Shown here: positions 46,801 to 59,176 of the stretch, piece after piece
Layout of the letters: every line of letters starts with the position of its first letter
Numbering within the stretch: position 1 is the first letter of the stretch
From: Sapria himalayana
Lineage: Eukaryota > Streptophyta > Magnoliopsida > Malpighiales > Rafflesiaceae
Direction of reading: 5' to 3'
Assembly (NCBI GenBank): GCA_029783825.1
Contig: JAREIK010002665.1
Span: 170,441-234,440 of the forward strand
DNA: 64,000 nt
Program-made: the position numbers and the translations under genes
The notes under the pieces: model-generated
Seen by the model: only the letters and a program-made list of their open reading frames with translations
The model's database searches: none
What the model was told of the DNA's origin: nothing

Positions 46801-47383
46801 GTGCATACATGATAATGTTGATTTGCATCTGCATCCTCACTACCATACTATAGATACTAATTGATGATTCATGTGTATTTTAATTATCTTTTTTTTCATA
46901 TGATACCATATTATTTTTTTTTGTAGATTATGTCATAGTCATTATTATGCACTGATGGTCTTATGAGTTCTGCTTCATTATATGTTATATATATGTATGT
47001 ATCATATTTTAATTGATGATTATGGAATGAATTTTTTTATAAACAACTTTAATTTTTTATTTGAAATAAATGTCAATTGTTTTATTATTTATTTCTTTTT
47101 ATTTATTTAAATTTAATATTTTCAATAAATAATAAAATAAAAAATTAAAATTTCAAGATACATTAGTTGGATTTCTACCTAAAAATTAACATGATCAAGC
47201 ATGAATTGGCCCATCCCGACATGGCCTAATATGACCTAACACTCCGATGGGCCAAACATCCCATGCTAAGCGTGATAATTTAGCAGTGATGATGTGTCTG
47301 GCATGACATGGTCGCATGGCTGGACCACATAGAAATGGGTCATGCCAGTACAACACGATCCTTTTGATATCTTTATTATGGAT

Positions 47384-48645
47384 TATTTAGTCTTCAATAA
47401 TATTGTATCTACTATTTTATAAGAAGAAATCATATGCAAAAATAAGGAAGACATATATATTAAGTGCACTACAAGTAGAAGCTTTGATGTTGAAATTAGG
47501 GATAACACAACATATCTCATGTGGGAATCAGAATTATGACAGATCAAAATCAAAATATAAGAAGAATATTAAGTACTAACTATGGTATGAAATATACTTT
47601 AAAAAAGAATATTGGTATAAGAAAAAAGTATGAATATTGAGTTATCAAATATTAAAGGAAATACAACAAGTTTCAATCATAATGGTAGCATACTATATAG
47701 TAAGTGACAATAGTTGAAAGTAGAAAGTAGTTTGGTTATGTCTAGTTACTAAACTTATGAGCTTCATGATACATAACATCTTGAAGAGAATAGTTCCACA
47801 CATATGAACCCATGTCATTAGGTTATGCAATATGTGATGATCATGCTTTGAATATTGATAATATTAATACTATTGATATAAAAATATTAGATGGAATGGT
47901 TTGCACTATTAAAAAGGTATGACACGTGAAAGACTTGAAGAAAAAATCAATTTCTTGAGATAAATAAATAGTTTTGGATGTAATACATATATTGAGAATT
48001 AGTTGATAAAGTTTGTGAGAGAAATGCTTGTGATTATGAAGGGAGAAAAGATCATATCAAATTATTCATGCTTAAAAGAGAAACAATATAAGAAGATGAT
48101 GTATATATTAAATCAATTACTAATGAAGAAGAGTCAATGATGATGTAACATATCAAAAAAGGCCACATGTCAAGACAAAATTTAAAAATTCTTTCTAATA
48201 GAAAATTACTTTCATGCCTCAAATTAGTATATCTACCTTTTTATAAGCAACATGTTATAAGTCAGTAATATAGATTATCAATTTGTAGATTAGTTTTTAG
48301 GAGTGAGTATATTATAGACTTAATTCATTTTGATATATAAAAATCATTAGAAATGTCCCAAAAAAAGTAAAATATTTAGTATCTTTCATTGATGATTACT
48401 TAAAAAGATGTTGGGTATATCCAATAAAGAAGAAATCTGTAGCATTTCTAATTTTTAAAAACTTCAAAGAGTAGGTAAAACTTGAATCTGGGAAACGAAT
48501 TAAATATTTAAAGATAAATAATAGAAAAGAATAGATAGATCATGAGTTTTGTTCTCTTTGTAAGTGAGTAGATATTAAATGATAATTCAGAATCATATAT
48601 ATGCTAATAGTTAACTGAGTGAATAAGTCATCATCTTTGGATATG
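47384..48645 (+). pseudogene. Ty1-copia gag-pol fragment, mirrored copy
   Basis: Plus-strand translation shows copia order: a degenerate protease-to-integrase spacer with IKMLDGMV and DLKKKSIS (about 47880-47950), the pre-integrase HIKKGHMSRQNLKILSNRKLL (about 48150-48210), and the integrase core start (DLIHFDI, about 48319-48340). Stops are frequent. It matches 1-1209 in inverted orientation and ends near 48645, where the third hAT copy begins. Confidence 0.75.
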
Positions 48646-48699
48646 ATGTTTATATCCATAATAAGAGTCTGACTATAATTATCATACTTAGTGTCAGTA

Positions 48700-50223
48700 C
48701 TTAGTTACTACTCAACTAAATTTCCTAAATTCATTAATTATTAATTATTTTCTAACTTATATTATTTTATTATGACATATTTACTTGTAGACCTAGGAAT
48801 CTTATGGTAAAGAGGCTAGAAGTAAGTTTGGATAATATTGACTACCCGAAGATCCTTCGAAAATCTAATTGAAAGACACAATGATCATAATCAATTTGAT
48901 TATATCTTTCCTCCTAAAATCATTGTGACATATGAAGTAGGTCTAAACTAGATCAAACTTGAAAAATCCTAAAGCTCAGGTGGGTTTACATGAGATCTAA
49001 TGTAATACATTTTTAGTACTTTAATTGACATGCATCTTAAAGTAACCAGTACCACATATACTCTTATATGTATATATTTTTTGATAATATATATATATAT
49101 ATAATACTAATTCTTCATTGATATCCCTAGAATATTTATTATTTAAAATTCATCCATACTATTAAAGTATGCATGGTATTTTTTTAGGTGGCAAATGAAT
49201 TTTGGGTTGAGATCATTAGAGAAAATTTAATTTATATCTCATTATCATTATTATTTATATCTATGTCAATTTCATATTTTATATCATTAAATTCAATATG
49301 TGATATTTTTTAAAATATTTATATTTATTAAATAAATTATGAAACTAAATAAATATAAAATTCACAAAAAATGAAAAACCATAAAAACATACAATAACTA
49401 CTTTGTTGTTAAAACTATACCACTTATAAAATCTAATCTCGATATAAGTTGCACAACCACAACACTTACCTTATGCATAACATAAACCATAAGCAAAAGT
49501 AAATAATTAAACAAAAAATGAATGAAAAAAATAGAGCACTATTCAAAGGAAGAGAAGAAAGCATAGAAGAGAGGGATAATAAGAAAATTTGAATGAAAAT
49601 ACTAATTTACAAATCTTTATTTATAGAGATTTGAAAATAATAAAAAAATATTTTTTTTAATTTTTTTATTTTTTAAACATTTTATTTGATCAAAATCATC
49701 ACAACCATCTAGCCAATAGTCGCCATTATTTAATCTGACGACTATGATTTAAAATAAAATTTATATTTTAAAAGAAATCTAGCAATAACGATTACATACT
49801 ATGCATGTCAATGTCTTTGTCGGTGCCTGTTGTATGAAAATGCAATGGGCATGGTGGGGTAGGCCACACAGTACCATAGGGGCTAGTGGCGATCAGCCAC
49901 ATAAGTGGAACCCACCTTATGTGGCTGTTTTTTAAAAAAACTATGTCATGTGATTACCTGATGGGACATGACACCCATGACCAAACACCCATTATGCCTG
50001 ATTCCAAGTCACTAGGCTAGTGAACTATGTCATAAGGCTAGGAAATCACGTTGTGCTTGGCTTGAAATGAGGCATGGCTCGCATAAGCTCAACATGGCAT
50101 GAGCTGTGCCTCAGCTGGCATTATCCAGGACTATGCATAGTGCTGGACAATGTCATGTCATGTCTAGCACATGTGAATTAAGTTGTGCCGTGGGCTTTGC
50201 CCCCGTCCTAGTTGACATCTCTA
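48700..50223 (-). mobile_element. Truncated hAT-Ac element, copy 3
   Basis: Matches 2985-4460 of copy 1 in the same orientation (shared TACTACTCAACTA, GACATATT-like, GCATCTTAAAGTA and TTGATAATATATATAT phrases). Unlike copies 1 and 2 it keeps its outer terminus: GTTGACATCTCTA ends at 50223. The internal side is cut near 48700 beside the copia fragment, so no target duplication can be matched. GC-rich subterminal motifs lie at 49840-50215. Coding remnants (BED-finger side) are unreadable beyond short pieces. Confidence 0.65.
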
Positions 50224-50231
50224 TGATAATA

Positions 50232-50451
50232 TCACGCTTAGATAAGTTGGGTTTTAATAGTTTAGGTGTTATAAATAATATTGCATTGGATAAACACACA
50301 CACACACAATGTATCAATATATAGTGAGGATTGTACATGTTTATATCTGAACAAAAATCATGCTCTATGTAATTCAAAAAACTAAAAAAAGTGATTATTT
50401 TTTTAAAAAGTTGAAATAATTTATTGGTATAAGAAAAGACGTATATATATG

Positions 50452-50501
<50 letters not shown>

Positions 50502-50816
50502 CATGTGTGCGTATATATACTCATTGTATTTTTTACATTAAATTAAACAAAATAAATACAAATGAAGAAATGGAAGACGAAACAATGATTTGAAGGTTAT
50601 AAAAAATAAAAATTATTGAAATTCAAAAAAATTTTTAGGTATTGTTAACTTTATTCTACAATTACGGAATTAGTGGAAGGATTCTTCAATTAAATAAGAG
50701 CAGCTTTCTATCAGAACCCTGTTTGATAGGGATTAATTATAAATCATTTGAATTATTATAAATTTTTTTGGTAATTAAATAACTTTTAAAAAGTTTTCCA
50801 AATTCTAAATTATTTA
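50232..50816. other. Spacer with a 35-bp TG microsatellite
   Basis: A pure TG run lies at 50464-50498 and a short AC run near 50295. No gene or terminus is recognised. Confidence 0.6.
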
Positions 50817-51178
50817 TCTTTTAGTAAAGGTTTCGACCGGGACAGGGCCGGCACAAGGCACAGCACGATTCGACCATGCATGGGTCGGCCCTACATGAGA
50901 GTATGCTGTGCTCAGGTAAGGCACCTATCGTGCCATGCCGTGTCGAGGCTAACCGGGCCTCATACCGTGCCTGACCCGGCACGGTTCGGTGGCCCGTGGC
51001 ACGGCCCATCGGCACGGGTCAAGGTCAGACCCGCACCCAGTACCCCACGACCCCCAAGTCTCTAGTCGGCCAGTCCCCACCTGCACCGCACCCTATCTCC
51101 ATGCCCACGCGTCCACGGTCCACGCCAGCACTGGCACGGGTTCAATCAGACCCGACCCAAAGTCCCGCCCTACCCGAT

Positions 51179-51195
51179 CCCCCCCCCCCCCCCCC
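51179..51195. repeat. Poly-C homopolymer, 17 bases
   Basis: Uninterrupted C run in the 5' subterminal part of the hAT element. Confidence 0.9.
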
Positions 51196-51864
51196 AAACG
51201 GGCAACTATAAAAAAAATACATAAATTTGAAATACAACCGTTGGATCTCGCCTCCAACGACTAGGGGGCGGAATCCGACGACCCTCATGATTCTGTCTCC
51301 TAAAATACTACAAAAAATTAAAAAAAACAAAAAAAAATATTTTTTTAATCTATAAAATTCTCCCACCTTTCAATAATATTTATGTTTTTCATAAATATTT
51401 ATTCTAAGATCTCACATTCTCACACTCTCAAAACTCTTGCTCTTCTTTCTCTCGAGACTCGAGATTTCATCATTCAACTCGGCTTTTCGGGTCTCTCATC
51501 TCGGGTTTGGAATTTTTAACTAGACTGTGGTGCACCGTGCACGTGATCGACTTCACTGCTTTACCGAGTAATTTATTTTGAGTTTTTTTTACTCTCTCTC
51601 TCTCTCAGTCTCTCTCTAGTCTAAAATAGTAAAATCTAAAATATAATATCTAGTCTCTACCTCCTGTATGCTATTTAACAAAAATCCTAAAAATAATAAA
51701 TACTAATGAAACATATTTAAATTTAGAAAATAAAAATCTAACACAGAGGTATGAGGCTATTGAAACTTTGGTTTCTCCAGTCGTCTCAACCCAAACTTCT
51801 AATATAAAAAAAACTAGGACTTCTGTAGTTTCGACTCATTTTAATTTAAAAAAACAAAAAAAAT

Positions 51865-53790
51865 GTGAGAGGTAAGGAAGAAGAAATGACACAGTGCAAA
51901 TATTATATGAGAAATTTAACTTGTAAGAGTTCGTTTGGGACTGAGCACCTTAAGAGACATGCCGAATTCTACACTAAAAAACATGGTCCATTAGATCTTA
52001 GGAAAACCCAACTTAGCATTGCATATTTGAGACTGGATCGAGTTTAGTCTCAAAGCTTACTCCCTTCATATACTCAAACGAGTTGGGTAGGGACGACATG
52101 ACCAGACTTATCACATTGATGAGTTTTCCAATCAGATTTTTAGAAGATCCAAGGGTAGTGCGCATCATGCAGACATATTTTTAGCCTGCTTATCATAGGA
52201 TTTCTAGGTCCACATCTAGGAATGACATACTGAAATTGTATAAGTTAGAAAAACAAAAAATAATTAATGAATTTATGGCATATAGTGGAGTCATGTCCGT
52301 GACGTCCGATATATGGACAAGTCATGATGAATCATCTTATGCATGTCTCACCAGCCACTATGTAGATTCTAATTAGATAATGAATAAAAAAATTATAGGA
52401 TTCTCTGAGATTCTCCATCCTCATGATGATCCGGCCATTTTTGAGTGTCTGATGAAAATCTTTAGGGAATTTAAAATTCAAAATAAAATTTTTAGTATCA
52501 CATTCGATAATGCATCTAATAATGGAGTAGCAATTAACATGTTTGTTAGGAATATTAAGGACGCACCATTAGGAGAGATCTTTCATGTCAGATACATGTG
52601 TCACGTGATTAACCTTAGTGTTCAAGCTGGTATGAAGGTGTGTTCTCCCACATTGGATAATATACGTAATGCACTAAAATATATTCGCACTCCTCTCAGA
52701 CAACAAGAGTTTGGTAGTCTCTATTTGTCTGCGAATCTTAAGAAGAAGAAATTCCAATCGGATGTGAGACACCATTGGAATTTCACGTACCTGATATTGG
52801 AGTCATGTGTTGGATACGAACACGTGATATCCGACTACGTAAATAGTAAGAGTCACGAAGTTATTATTGATGATACCGACTGGTCTTCAGGAATTCATTT
52901 ATGAAATTCCTGAAGATTTTTAATGACAACGAACATATGTTCGTCGATTTATACTCCCACGATTTGCATTACACTCAGGTGCATGTGCAATATTAGTAGC
53001 ATGTTTAGGAAGTATCGAGCTGACCTGACAATTAGCCATATGGTTGTAGAGATGGAAAACAAGTACTTAAAGTACTAGTCCACTGTTCCATCTCTTTATA
53101 GTCTCACTGCATGCATGGACCCTATGGTTAAGGTGGAAGGGGTAGATAACACCCTGACTTACATTTCCTCGTGCATGAACCTGGAAGACCCACCTGAAGG
53201 GTTCATTCATGGGAAGTTGACTGACCTGTTCACATACTACGATAATAGGTATGGTGATAGTAGTAGTGAAACTGTGATTACGGACATAGATACATTCTTC
53301 GGAGATGACGATTTTCCCATTCAGTTAGCGAGGGGAAAACGTCAGGGTGGACCATCGCATAGTAGTGAGCTTTCTCGGTACTTAGATACTAATTACTGCT
53401 CAATTATATCAGATTCTGATACTAAGAATCTTGATATATTATAGTGATTGAAATCATATGAGTCCACCTTTCCCGTGCCATCTAGGATGGCATGGGATCT
53501 ACTGACTCGTATGGTGTCGAGCGTAACATCGGAGTCTGCTTTTTCTGTTGCAGAGAACATGATTTCAGATAGGAGATCGATATTACGTCCAGATATTATT
53601 AAGGCCTTAGTCTGTTTGAAGGATTGAGAGGATTCGGGGTTTAGCATCCATGATCGTGCTGGAGCTAGGACAGGGACTACATCCACATCCACTGCGAAAG
53701 CGGAGGAGTTGATTGCTGATAATGATGATCTATATAATAGTGATCTTGATGTTGCGATTGATGATGCTCATGATATGTCGATTGGCGATT
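51865..53790 (+). pseudogene. hAT-Ac transposase, broken (BED finger, RNase-H-like core, hATC)
   Basis: An N-terminal BED-type finger remnant lies at 51890-51990 (CKYYMRNLTCKSSFGTEHLK, with the second Cys of the usual C-x2-C as Tyr and the H-x3-H side kept). TSDIWTSHDESSY near 52290 holds the first catalytic Asp. The frame 52380-52904 has FSITFDNASNN (second catalytic Asp) and HVRYMCHVINLSVQ (family: RCACHILNLIVQ). The frame 53115-53444 leads into the C-terminal dimerisation domain at 53440-53630 (PSRMAWDLLTRMVSS, VTSESAFSVAENMISDRR, ALVCLKD). The frame ends at TGA 53788-53790. Stops after 52047 and around 52904 and 53444 break it, but long intact stretches suggest moderately recent loss. Confidence 0.88.
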
Positions 53791-54530
53791 GACGTGATTG
53801 CCGGTTTTCCCTGCCCGTTGCCAGACACCATTTGCCAGTGCCACACCACGCCAATATACCACGCCACATTCCATTTGTCATTGCCACTTGATTTTGATTT
53901 TTGATACCTCATGGTCACGGACACAGTTGATTTTTGTGATTTATTCTTAATTCTACTTTTTGATTTCGATGTTTTATTTTTTATTGATTGTATATATTTT
54001 TACATTATGTTGAAACCTGCAATTGTTTGGTTCATTATCTATTCACTGATTGGTCATTTCTCATTTGATTTGCATTTGTTTTTTGACTTTGTAATTTTTT
54101 TTAACGAAATTTTTTGTTTAATTTATTTTTCTGTTTAAAATTTTCATTTAAAAATTTAAAATATATAATTTAATTCTAATAAATTATAATTAAAATTTAG
54201 TTTAAATTATAAAAAAAAGTTAAACTTTATTAATATTTTTAAGATACAAATTTTTAATAGTTATCAATTTACCAATTTAAATATTAAACTTTGTAATTTA
54301 TTTATAATATATTTCTAATAAAAAAATTTAAACTTTGTAATTTATTAAATTTTTAACAATTTTTATTTTCTAAAGTTAATATATTATATATAATCTATAT
54401 ATAATATAATATATATTTTATATAAAGTATAATAGAAATATTTAAAATTTTTTTTTAAAAATTTTTTTTATTAAACCAGGCCTGTACGGGCATGACCCGG
54501 CACGTCCTATTTGACACCTCTATCTTTTAG

Positions 54531-55275
54531 GTATATGAAATTTGCAAAACCAAAATTATTCTTCTCTTATAAAAATACACAAACTCACTACTATTACATC
54601 AACATTAAATAAAAAAAATAACAAAAAACTTATACAATGCATATGTATGCACTATATATGCTAGGATATAATATATATGTTTTCTAAACATATACAATGT
54701 AATGTATACATAGTATATTTGAAAAAATATATAGTTGGTATATGTTTTTGAAACATAATCTAAGAAAATATATGCCAAAAATGTATACACTATATACATT
54801 TTAAGATATGCTAAACACATCAAAACATATTCCAAAAACATATAAGTTTAAGCATATATTTTAAATGGTTTATATTTTAACTATATAACATATATACATT
54901 TCGAAATCATATATTTAATATTTTAACTAAATATTTTATGTTTTTGGTATACGTTTCAAAATATAACAAAAATGTATATCATAAGCATATATGTTTTATC
55001 TAATATGTTAAATATTTTTGTTTTAAGTATATATAATATATACAATTTGAAAATGTAAATGCTAAAATGTTTATCAATTATATATAATGTATATGTTAAA
55101 TATATGTTAGGTAAATCAAAAATAAAATTATTAAATATATATTAAACTTATTTTAACTATACATGTTAACTAAAATGAAAATATTTAACTATATATAATG
55201 TTTACATTCGAATTTTATATTAACTATATATAATGTAATAACATATATGTTTTAACTTTATATAATGTATACATT
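54531..55275. repeat. Degenerate ATATGTATA-type simple repeat region
   Basis: From about 54640 to 55270, phrases such as TATACAATGTATA, ACTATATATAATGT and CATATATGTTTT recur irregularly on both strands. No fixed period is apparent by eye. No coding potential beyond low-complexity frames. Confidence 0.6.
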
Positions 55276-56039
55276 ATTGTTCGGCACTCCACGTATCAAC
55301 TTTTTTGGGTTATTTGATGATGTTATCTTATTTTGTGTGTACTTATTATAGTATTTATTGGAGAGTTTTTACTAAATACTTATTTTGAGAGAATTTGATA
55401 ATTGTTAGTAAACTCATTATGATTTTGGTTTATATTGGTAGAGTCGATGGATCAAAGACCTAGAGAAAAGAAAAGTGATAGAGTCATGATAGTTCCATTG
55501 TCATAATTTGAGTATACCTTCCACAATAATTATTAGGTAGTTATAGTATCTATTCTTATTCATAACTCTACAAAAAAAATATAAATGGCTTTCTCTATAT
55601 ATCATGACTTTATCACTAGATTGTTAAAATTATTTTACTATGCAACATAATCATCATGACTATAATATTTTCTCAGAGTCTTGGTCACACTTTCACAAAA
55701 ATACTTAATGACCACAACATTATTTTCTCATCATGGTAGCTAAGTATTATGACTTTGTGAGGTTGTCAAAACTCATAATTAGTTAACAGGATTCCAAAAC
55801 CTAGTTGAGTGAGAATCTATCATTCACCAAGCTCTAATAGTATATTGGTCCTATAAGTAATAAAGTAGACATAAGTCTAAATATCAATTTGAGATGAATT
55901 ATTTTTGATAGTTTGATTAATTAACAATAAACGAACAATTATATATGAGTTGAATAGATGTACTTGGTCTTTGGAAATATACTCGAACTCTAGGGTTGGT
56001 GAAAGTATTTGAGCACAATGATATTTTTTAGTGTTTATT
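55276..56039. other. AT-rich stretch, nothing recognised
   Basis: No domain or element terminus is seen on either strand. Confidence 0.4.
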
Positions 56040-58460
56040 CAAAATCATGTTTGGTTATTAGGTGAAGGATATATTAGTATGGAAATGCACTTGTCCTCTT
56101 GGAATACAACGTGGTCATCATCTGTTAGACTATCACTACAAAGGATGATCTCCTTGTAGTTATCCCTTTGAAGTTTTAATATCGAAGCAACAAATCTTTC
56201 TATGCAAAGGTTCATCCACACATTTACATCCTTTATGCAATACGTCAAATATCTTTGATGATTATCGTGAGTATGTACTTATATTCTCAAACCTCTAATT
56301 ATCTCAATGATGTGAAATAATATAGTACAAATTATATTTGAGCGTTTAGCTTCATAAATATCATTCTCAAAATAATTAGACATATGTCTTCCCATAAATA
56401 TTATATATGAAAGACGTACAAGTATGAATAATTCACATGGATATCACTACCATATGAGTCTCTCCTACTTGTGTGTCCCATAACTTATCTGTCACTATTC
56501 ACTATAAATAAAATATGATCCCACACTATGATTAACTTCATAGGAAAGATGTTCTACTTAACTCTTATATTACTCGAATGTTAGTTCTTTTAGATATTAC
56601 ATAATAAATTATTTTTTTTAATACATTCATGATTTTGGCTTTATATGCAGTTTACTCATAATGATTAAACATACATGAATTTAGGGTTTTCACACATTAG
56701 TTTATCTCACATGTAAAATTTAGAGGGGCTATCATTCCTTCTTATCTAACCATGTGAATGTGTCCCATGGCTTACTCTTCATCGTCAACCATGGCCAACA
56801 TGCATAAACAATCATATTTGTGAAAACTTAATCTTTAATTTTGAATTTGATTCACATCCAAATACCACATAAACACATACATAAACTTATTAAATCAATA
56901 ATCAATCACAACAAAATTATATTACCAACACTAGAATTCAATTTAGTTAGATATTGGGGAAGAATCATGAGATGTATTGAACAAAATTTCATGGATTCGA
57001 TGGTCCAAATGAAAAACCAAATTAATTTTAAAGCAAAAACATCTAATTATTATAAAAGTTTCTCATTGTTCACCTTGGATATGCCATTAATTTGGGGTTA
57101 AATTTGCATCACCTAATATTCTTGGCATGATATCATGTTCCCCTTCTTTTTTTTTTATAATTAGCTTTTATAATTTAGGGATCTGTATAATACTTAAAGT
57201 TGAAATTTGTTGCACCTTTGTTATAATCCTAATTTTTAAGATAATATAATGTTCTAATATCTCATTAGACAAGAGTATCTCACCCAACCGTCACCCAAAT
57301 TTAAAAGTCATACAAGTAGTAAAGTAAAATTTCATCTGGATATTAATCTCATAGGGATTGTGTAAGTAGTTTGATCAACCAAAAATTAGTCAGCAACTAC
57401 TATAGTTAAAAGGATAACATTGAATTTTCTATAAGATTCTTTGATTTTATGCTTGGTCTATTTCATTATGCATGATGGTATATTTAACATATTTGGTTGT
57501 TATTGTGCTTGGTTATAGAAAAAATATAAAATTATTGTGAAAATGTCCTAGTTCCCTATGAGCATATAATGTGGTTATCAACTATTAGACCCTCTTTAAT
57601 GATGATGCCCTTATAGCTATTGTTACCCTGAGTATTTTATCACCGAAATAACAAAATGGGTTTGCTTGTGAGTCATTCACAATTTTATATCTTTTAAGCA
57701 ACTTGTTAAATTTCTTTGATAGTTGATTCATATATGTTTCTTATTATCCAATCTCATATGTATTAAATATGTGAATTGATATGGCATAAAAAGTATATGC
57801 ACTCTCATCTTCATAAGTATCATACTCAAAAAAAAAACAAAAAAAAAGTATCATACTCACATAATTAATATACATTTTTTTCAAATCTTATTGGTAAGGA
57901 TCATATGAAATAAAGTAACTTGTATAACTTTCACTACCTTATGAGTCACTTCCAACAAATATGTATGGTTTACCTATCACTATCGACCATTATGATATAT
58001 GACTTTCATACTAATGGTAAAACCTTTAGAATAATATTTTATAAAACATCCATATTAAATAATGGTTTGTTTTTCTAGGATATGCATAATAAATTAGTTT
58101 GTAAAAGTATTAATATTTTTAGCTTTGTATGTGTCATACCAATATTAAAAACTTACTTCAACATTGGGTTTTAATATATAGGTTTGTCATTTGAGTCATG
58201 ATCAAAAGAGCTGTCACTTCCTTCCTACCATTACACGTGAGTGTGCTTCATGGCTTACTATCAATGTTCACCGTGATCGCATGTATAAATTCACCAATAG
58301 TAAAACTTTAATTTTAGTTCTACATAAATATTATATCCATTAATAACCAAACCACAACATAATTCAAATAATAAATATAATCATTAAACTATAATCACAT
58401 GAAATCAAATGCTAAAACTTAGATCTCAATTTAGCCCGATATTGCAAAGAAATTTACACA
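56040..58460. repeat. Diverged tandem duplication, unit about 1.48 kb
   Basis: 56040-57000 and 57470-58460 share ordered phrases: GTGGTCATCATCTGTTAGAC versus GTGGTTATCAACTATTAGAC, TAGCTTCATAAATATCATTC-like versus ATCTTCATAAGTATCATACTC, and ATGGCTTACTCTTCATCGTC versus ATGGCTTACTATCAATGTTC. The last pair lies at 56768 and 58251. The offset is about 1483 bases. Neither copy has a long reading frame. It may be the non-coding interior of a large retrotransposon derivative. Confidence 0.7.
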
Positions 58461-59165
58461 AGATAATTTGAAATTTATCTCATGAAATTTTGGGTTCTCA
58501 ATGATAGCCCACAAGAGTGTATAGGAACCAACCCTTAAGCCTAAAATTCTTGGTCATGCACCTCAAATTTTCACCTAAGTTGAGACAAAATTCATTCCCT
58601 TTCTATTTAGGGTTTATACTTATTACTTGTATCACTCCTTTGCTCTCAGATCTTCTCTAGATTTGTGTGGAATTTTGCTCACATAGATTACTCAACTTTC
58701 AATTTATCAGACCCAATGACATGAGGACTAAAATTTAATCTAATCATTTTATTCCTAAAAATGTAGAATTTTTATTTTGAAAAATCACTTTAATATTGAA
58801 ATGATCATTATTATTTATGCTTCAAAAAAATTTATATATTATTCAAACCATTTGATTTCTAGCGAAAACATTTTCTAAAATATCACAATTTCAGAAATTG
58901 TTGTATTATCCCATTTTTGCTAGAAAATATATATTATTTTGATTTTATGCTTCAATATAAAAATATTAATAATTTTTCAATTATTTTATTACTAAGACTA
59001 TTAATTTTTTTTTGCGTGCATAAATTATTTTAAGATGATAAGCATACCATTGAAGTTCCAATGATGCCTCTACAAATGATCAACAAAATACTCTTCTACC
59101 TATTTAAATGGCGTGTCTACAATTGAAATTGAAGTAGTTTTTTAGGCAAAGGTGCAATTCTCATG
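58461..59165. other. AT-rich stretch, nothing recognised
   Basis: No coding similarity. It ends at the PBS-like sequence described next. Confidence 0.4.
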
Positions 59166-59176
59166 CTCTGATAGCA
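59166..59176 (-). other. LTR-retrotransposon PBS-like site
   Basis: On the minus strand TGCTATCAGAGCATGAG resembles TGGTATCAGAGC, with one change. It is preceded on that strand by sequence ending ACA, which could be an LTR end. If real, the LTR would begin at 59177 on the plus strand, and the non-coding duplicated region to the left would be the element's interior. Confidence 0.35.

Larger units (their letters stand above)
43371..47375 (+). mobile_element. Decayed hAT-Ac element, copy 2
   Basis: The right terminus CCTTTTGATATCTTTA ends at 47375 and is followed by TTATGGAT, the complement of the octamer beside copy 1. The left terminus is missing, as in copy 1. Subterminal GC-richer segments with GGCATGA motifs lie at both sides (43400-43560 and 47190-47360). 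Transposase remnants run forward. Contains the nested MITE at 45272. Confidence 0.7.
43241..48622. repeat. Arm 2 of the large inverted duplication
   Basis: Reverse-complement counterpart of 1-4587. It is longer mainly because of a 524-bp MITE at 45272-45795 and small simple-repeat expansions. Its left edge coincides with the CACTA terminus at 43239. Its right edge cannot be compared beyond 48622 because arm 1 leaves the window there. Confidence 0.85.
50825..54522 (+). mobile_element. Full-length hAT-Ac element (3698 bp), decayed transposase
   Basis: Perfect 8-bp target duplication TCTTTTAG at 50817-50824 and 54523-54530. The left terminus TAAAGGTTTCGACCGGGAC and right terminus (minus strand) TAGAGGTGTCAAATAGGAC are imperfect inverted repeats. 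Both ends have GC-rich subterminal sequence with GGCACGG, GTGCCGG and CCCGGCACG motifs typical of plant hAT-Ac elements. One transposase region lies on the plus strand. A 17-base C run occurs at 51179-51195. This is the best-preserved relative of copies 1-3 and of the 60.8-kb remnant. Confidence 0.93.

Noticed and set aside
50153..50524. 123-codon minus-strand open frame
   Set aside because: Its start is a His-Thr repeat translated from the TG microsatellite, and the rest covers a hAT terminus. It is not a gene.
50989..51264. Several overlapping proline-rich frames in the hAT 5' end
   Set aside because: They come from the GC-rich subterminal repeats and the 17-base C run. Both strands are open at once, typical of compositional artefact.
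53911..54138. 75-codon hydrophobic open frame at the end of the full-length hAT
   Set aside because: Phe/Ile-rich translation of T-rich 3' untranslated sequence downstream of the transposase stop, with no conserved motif.
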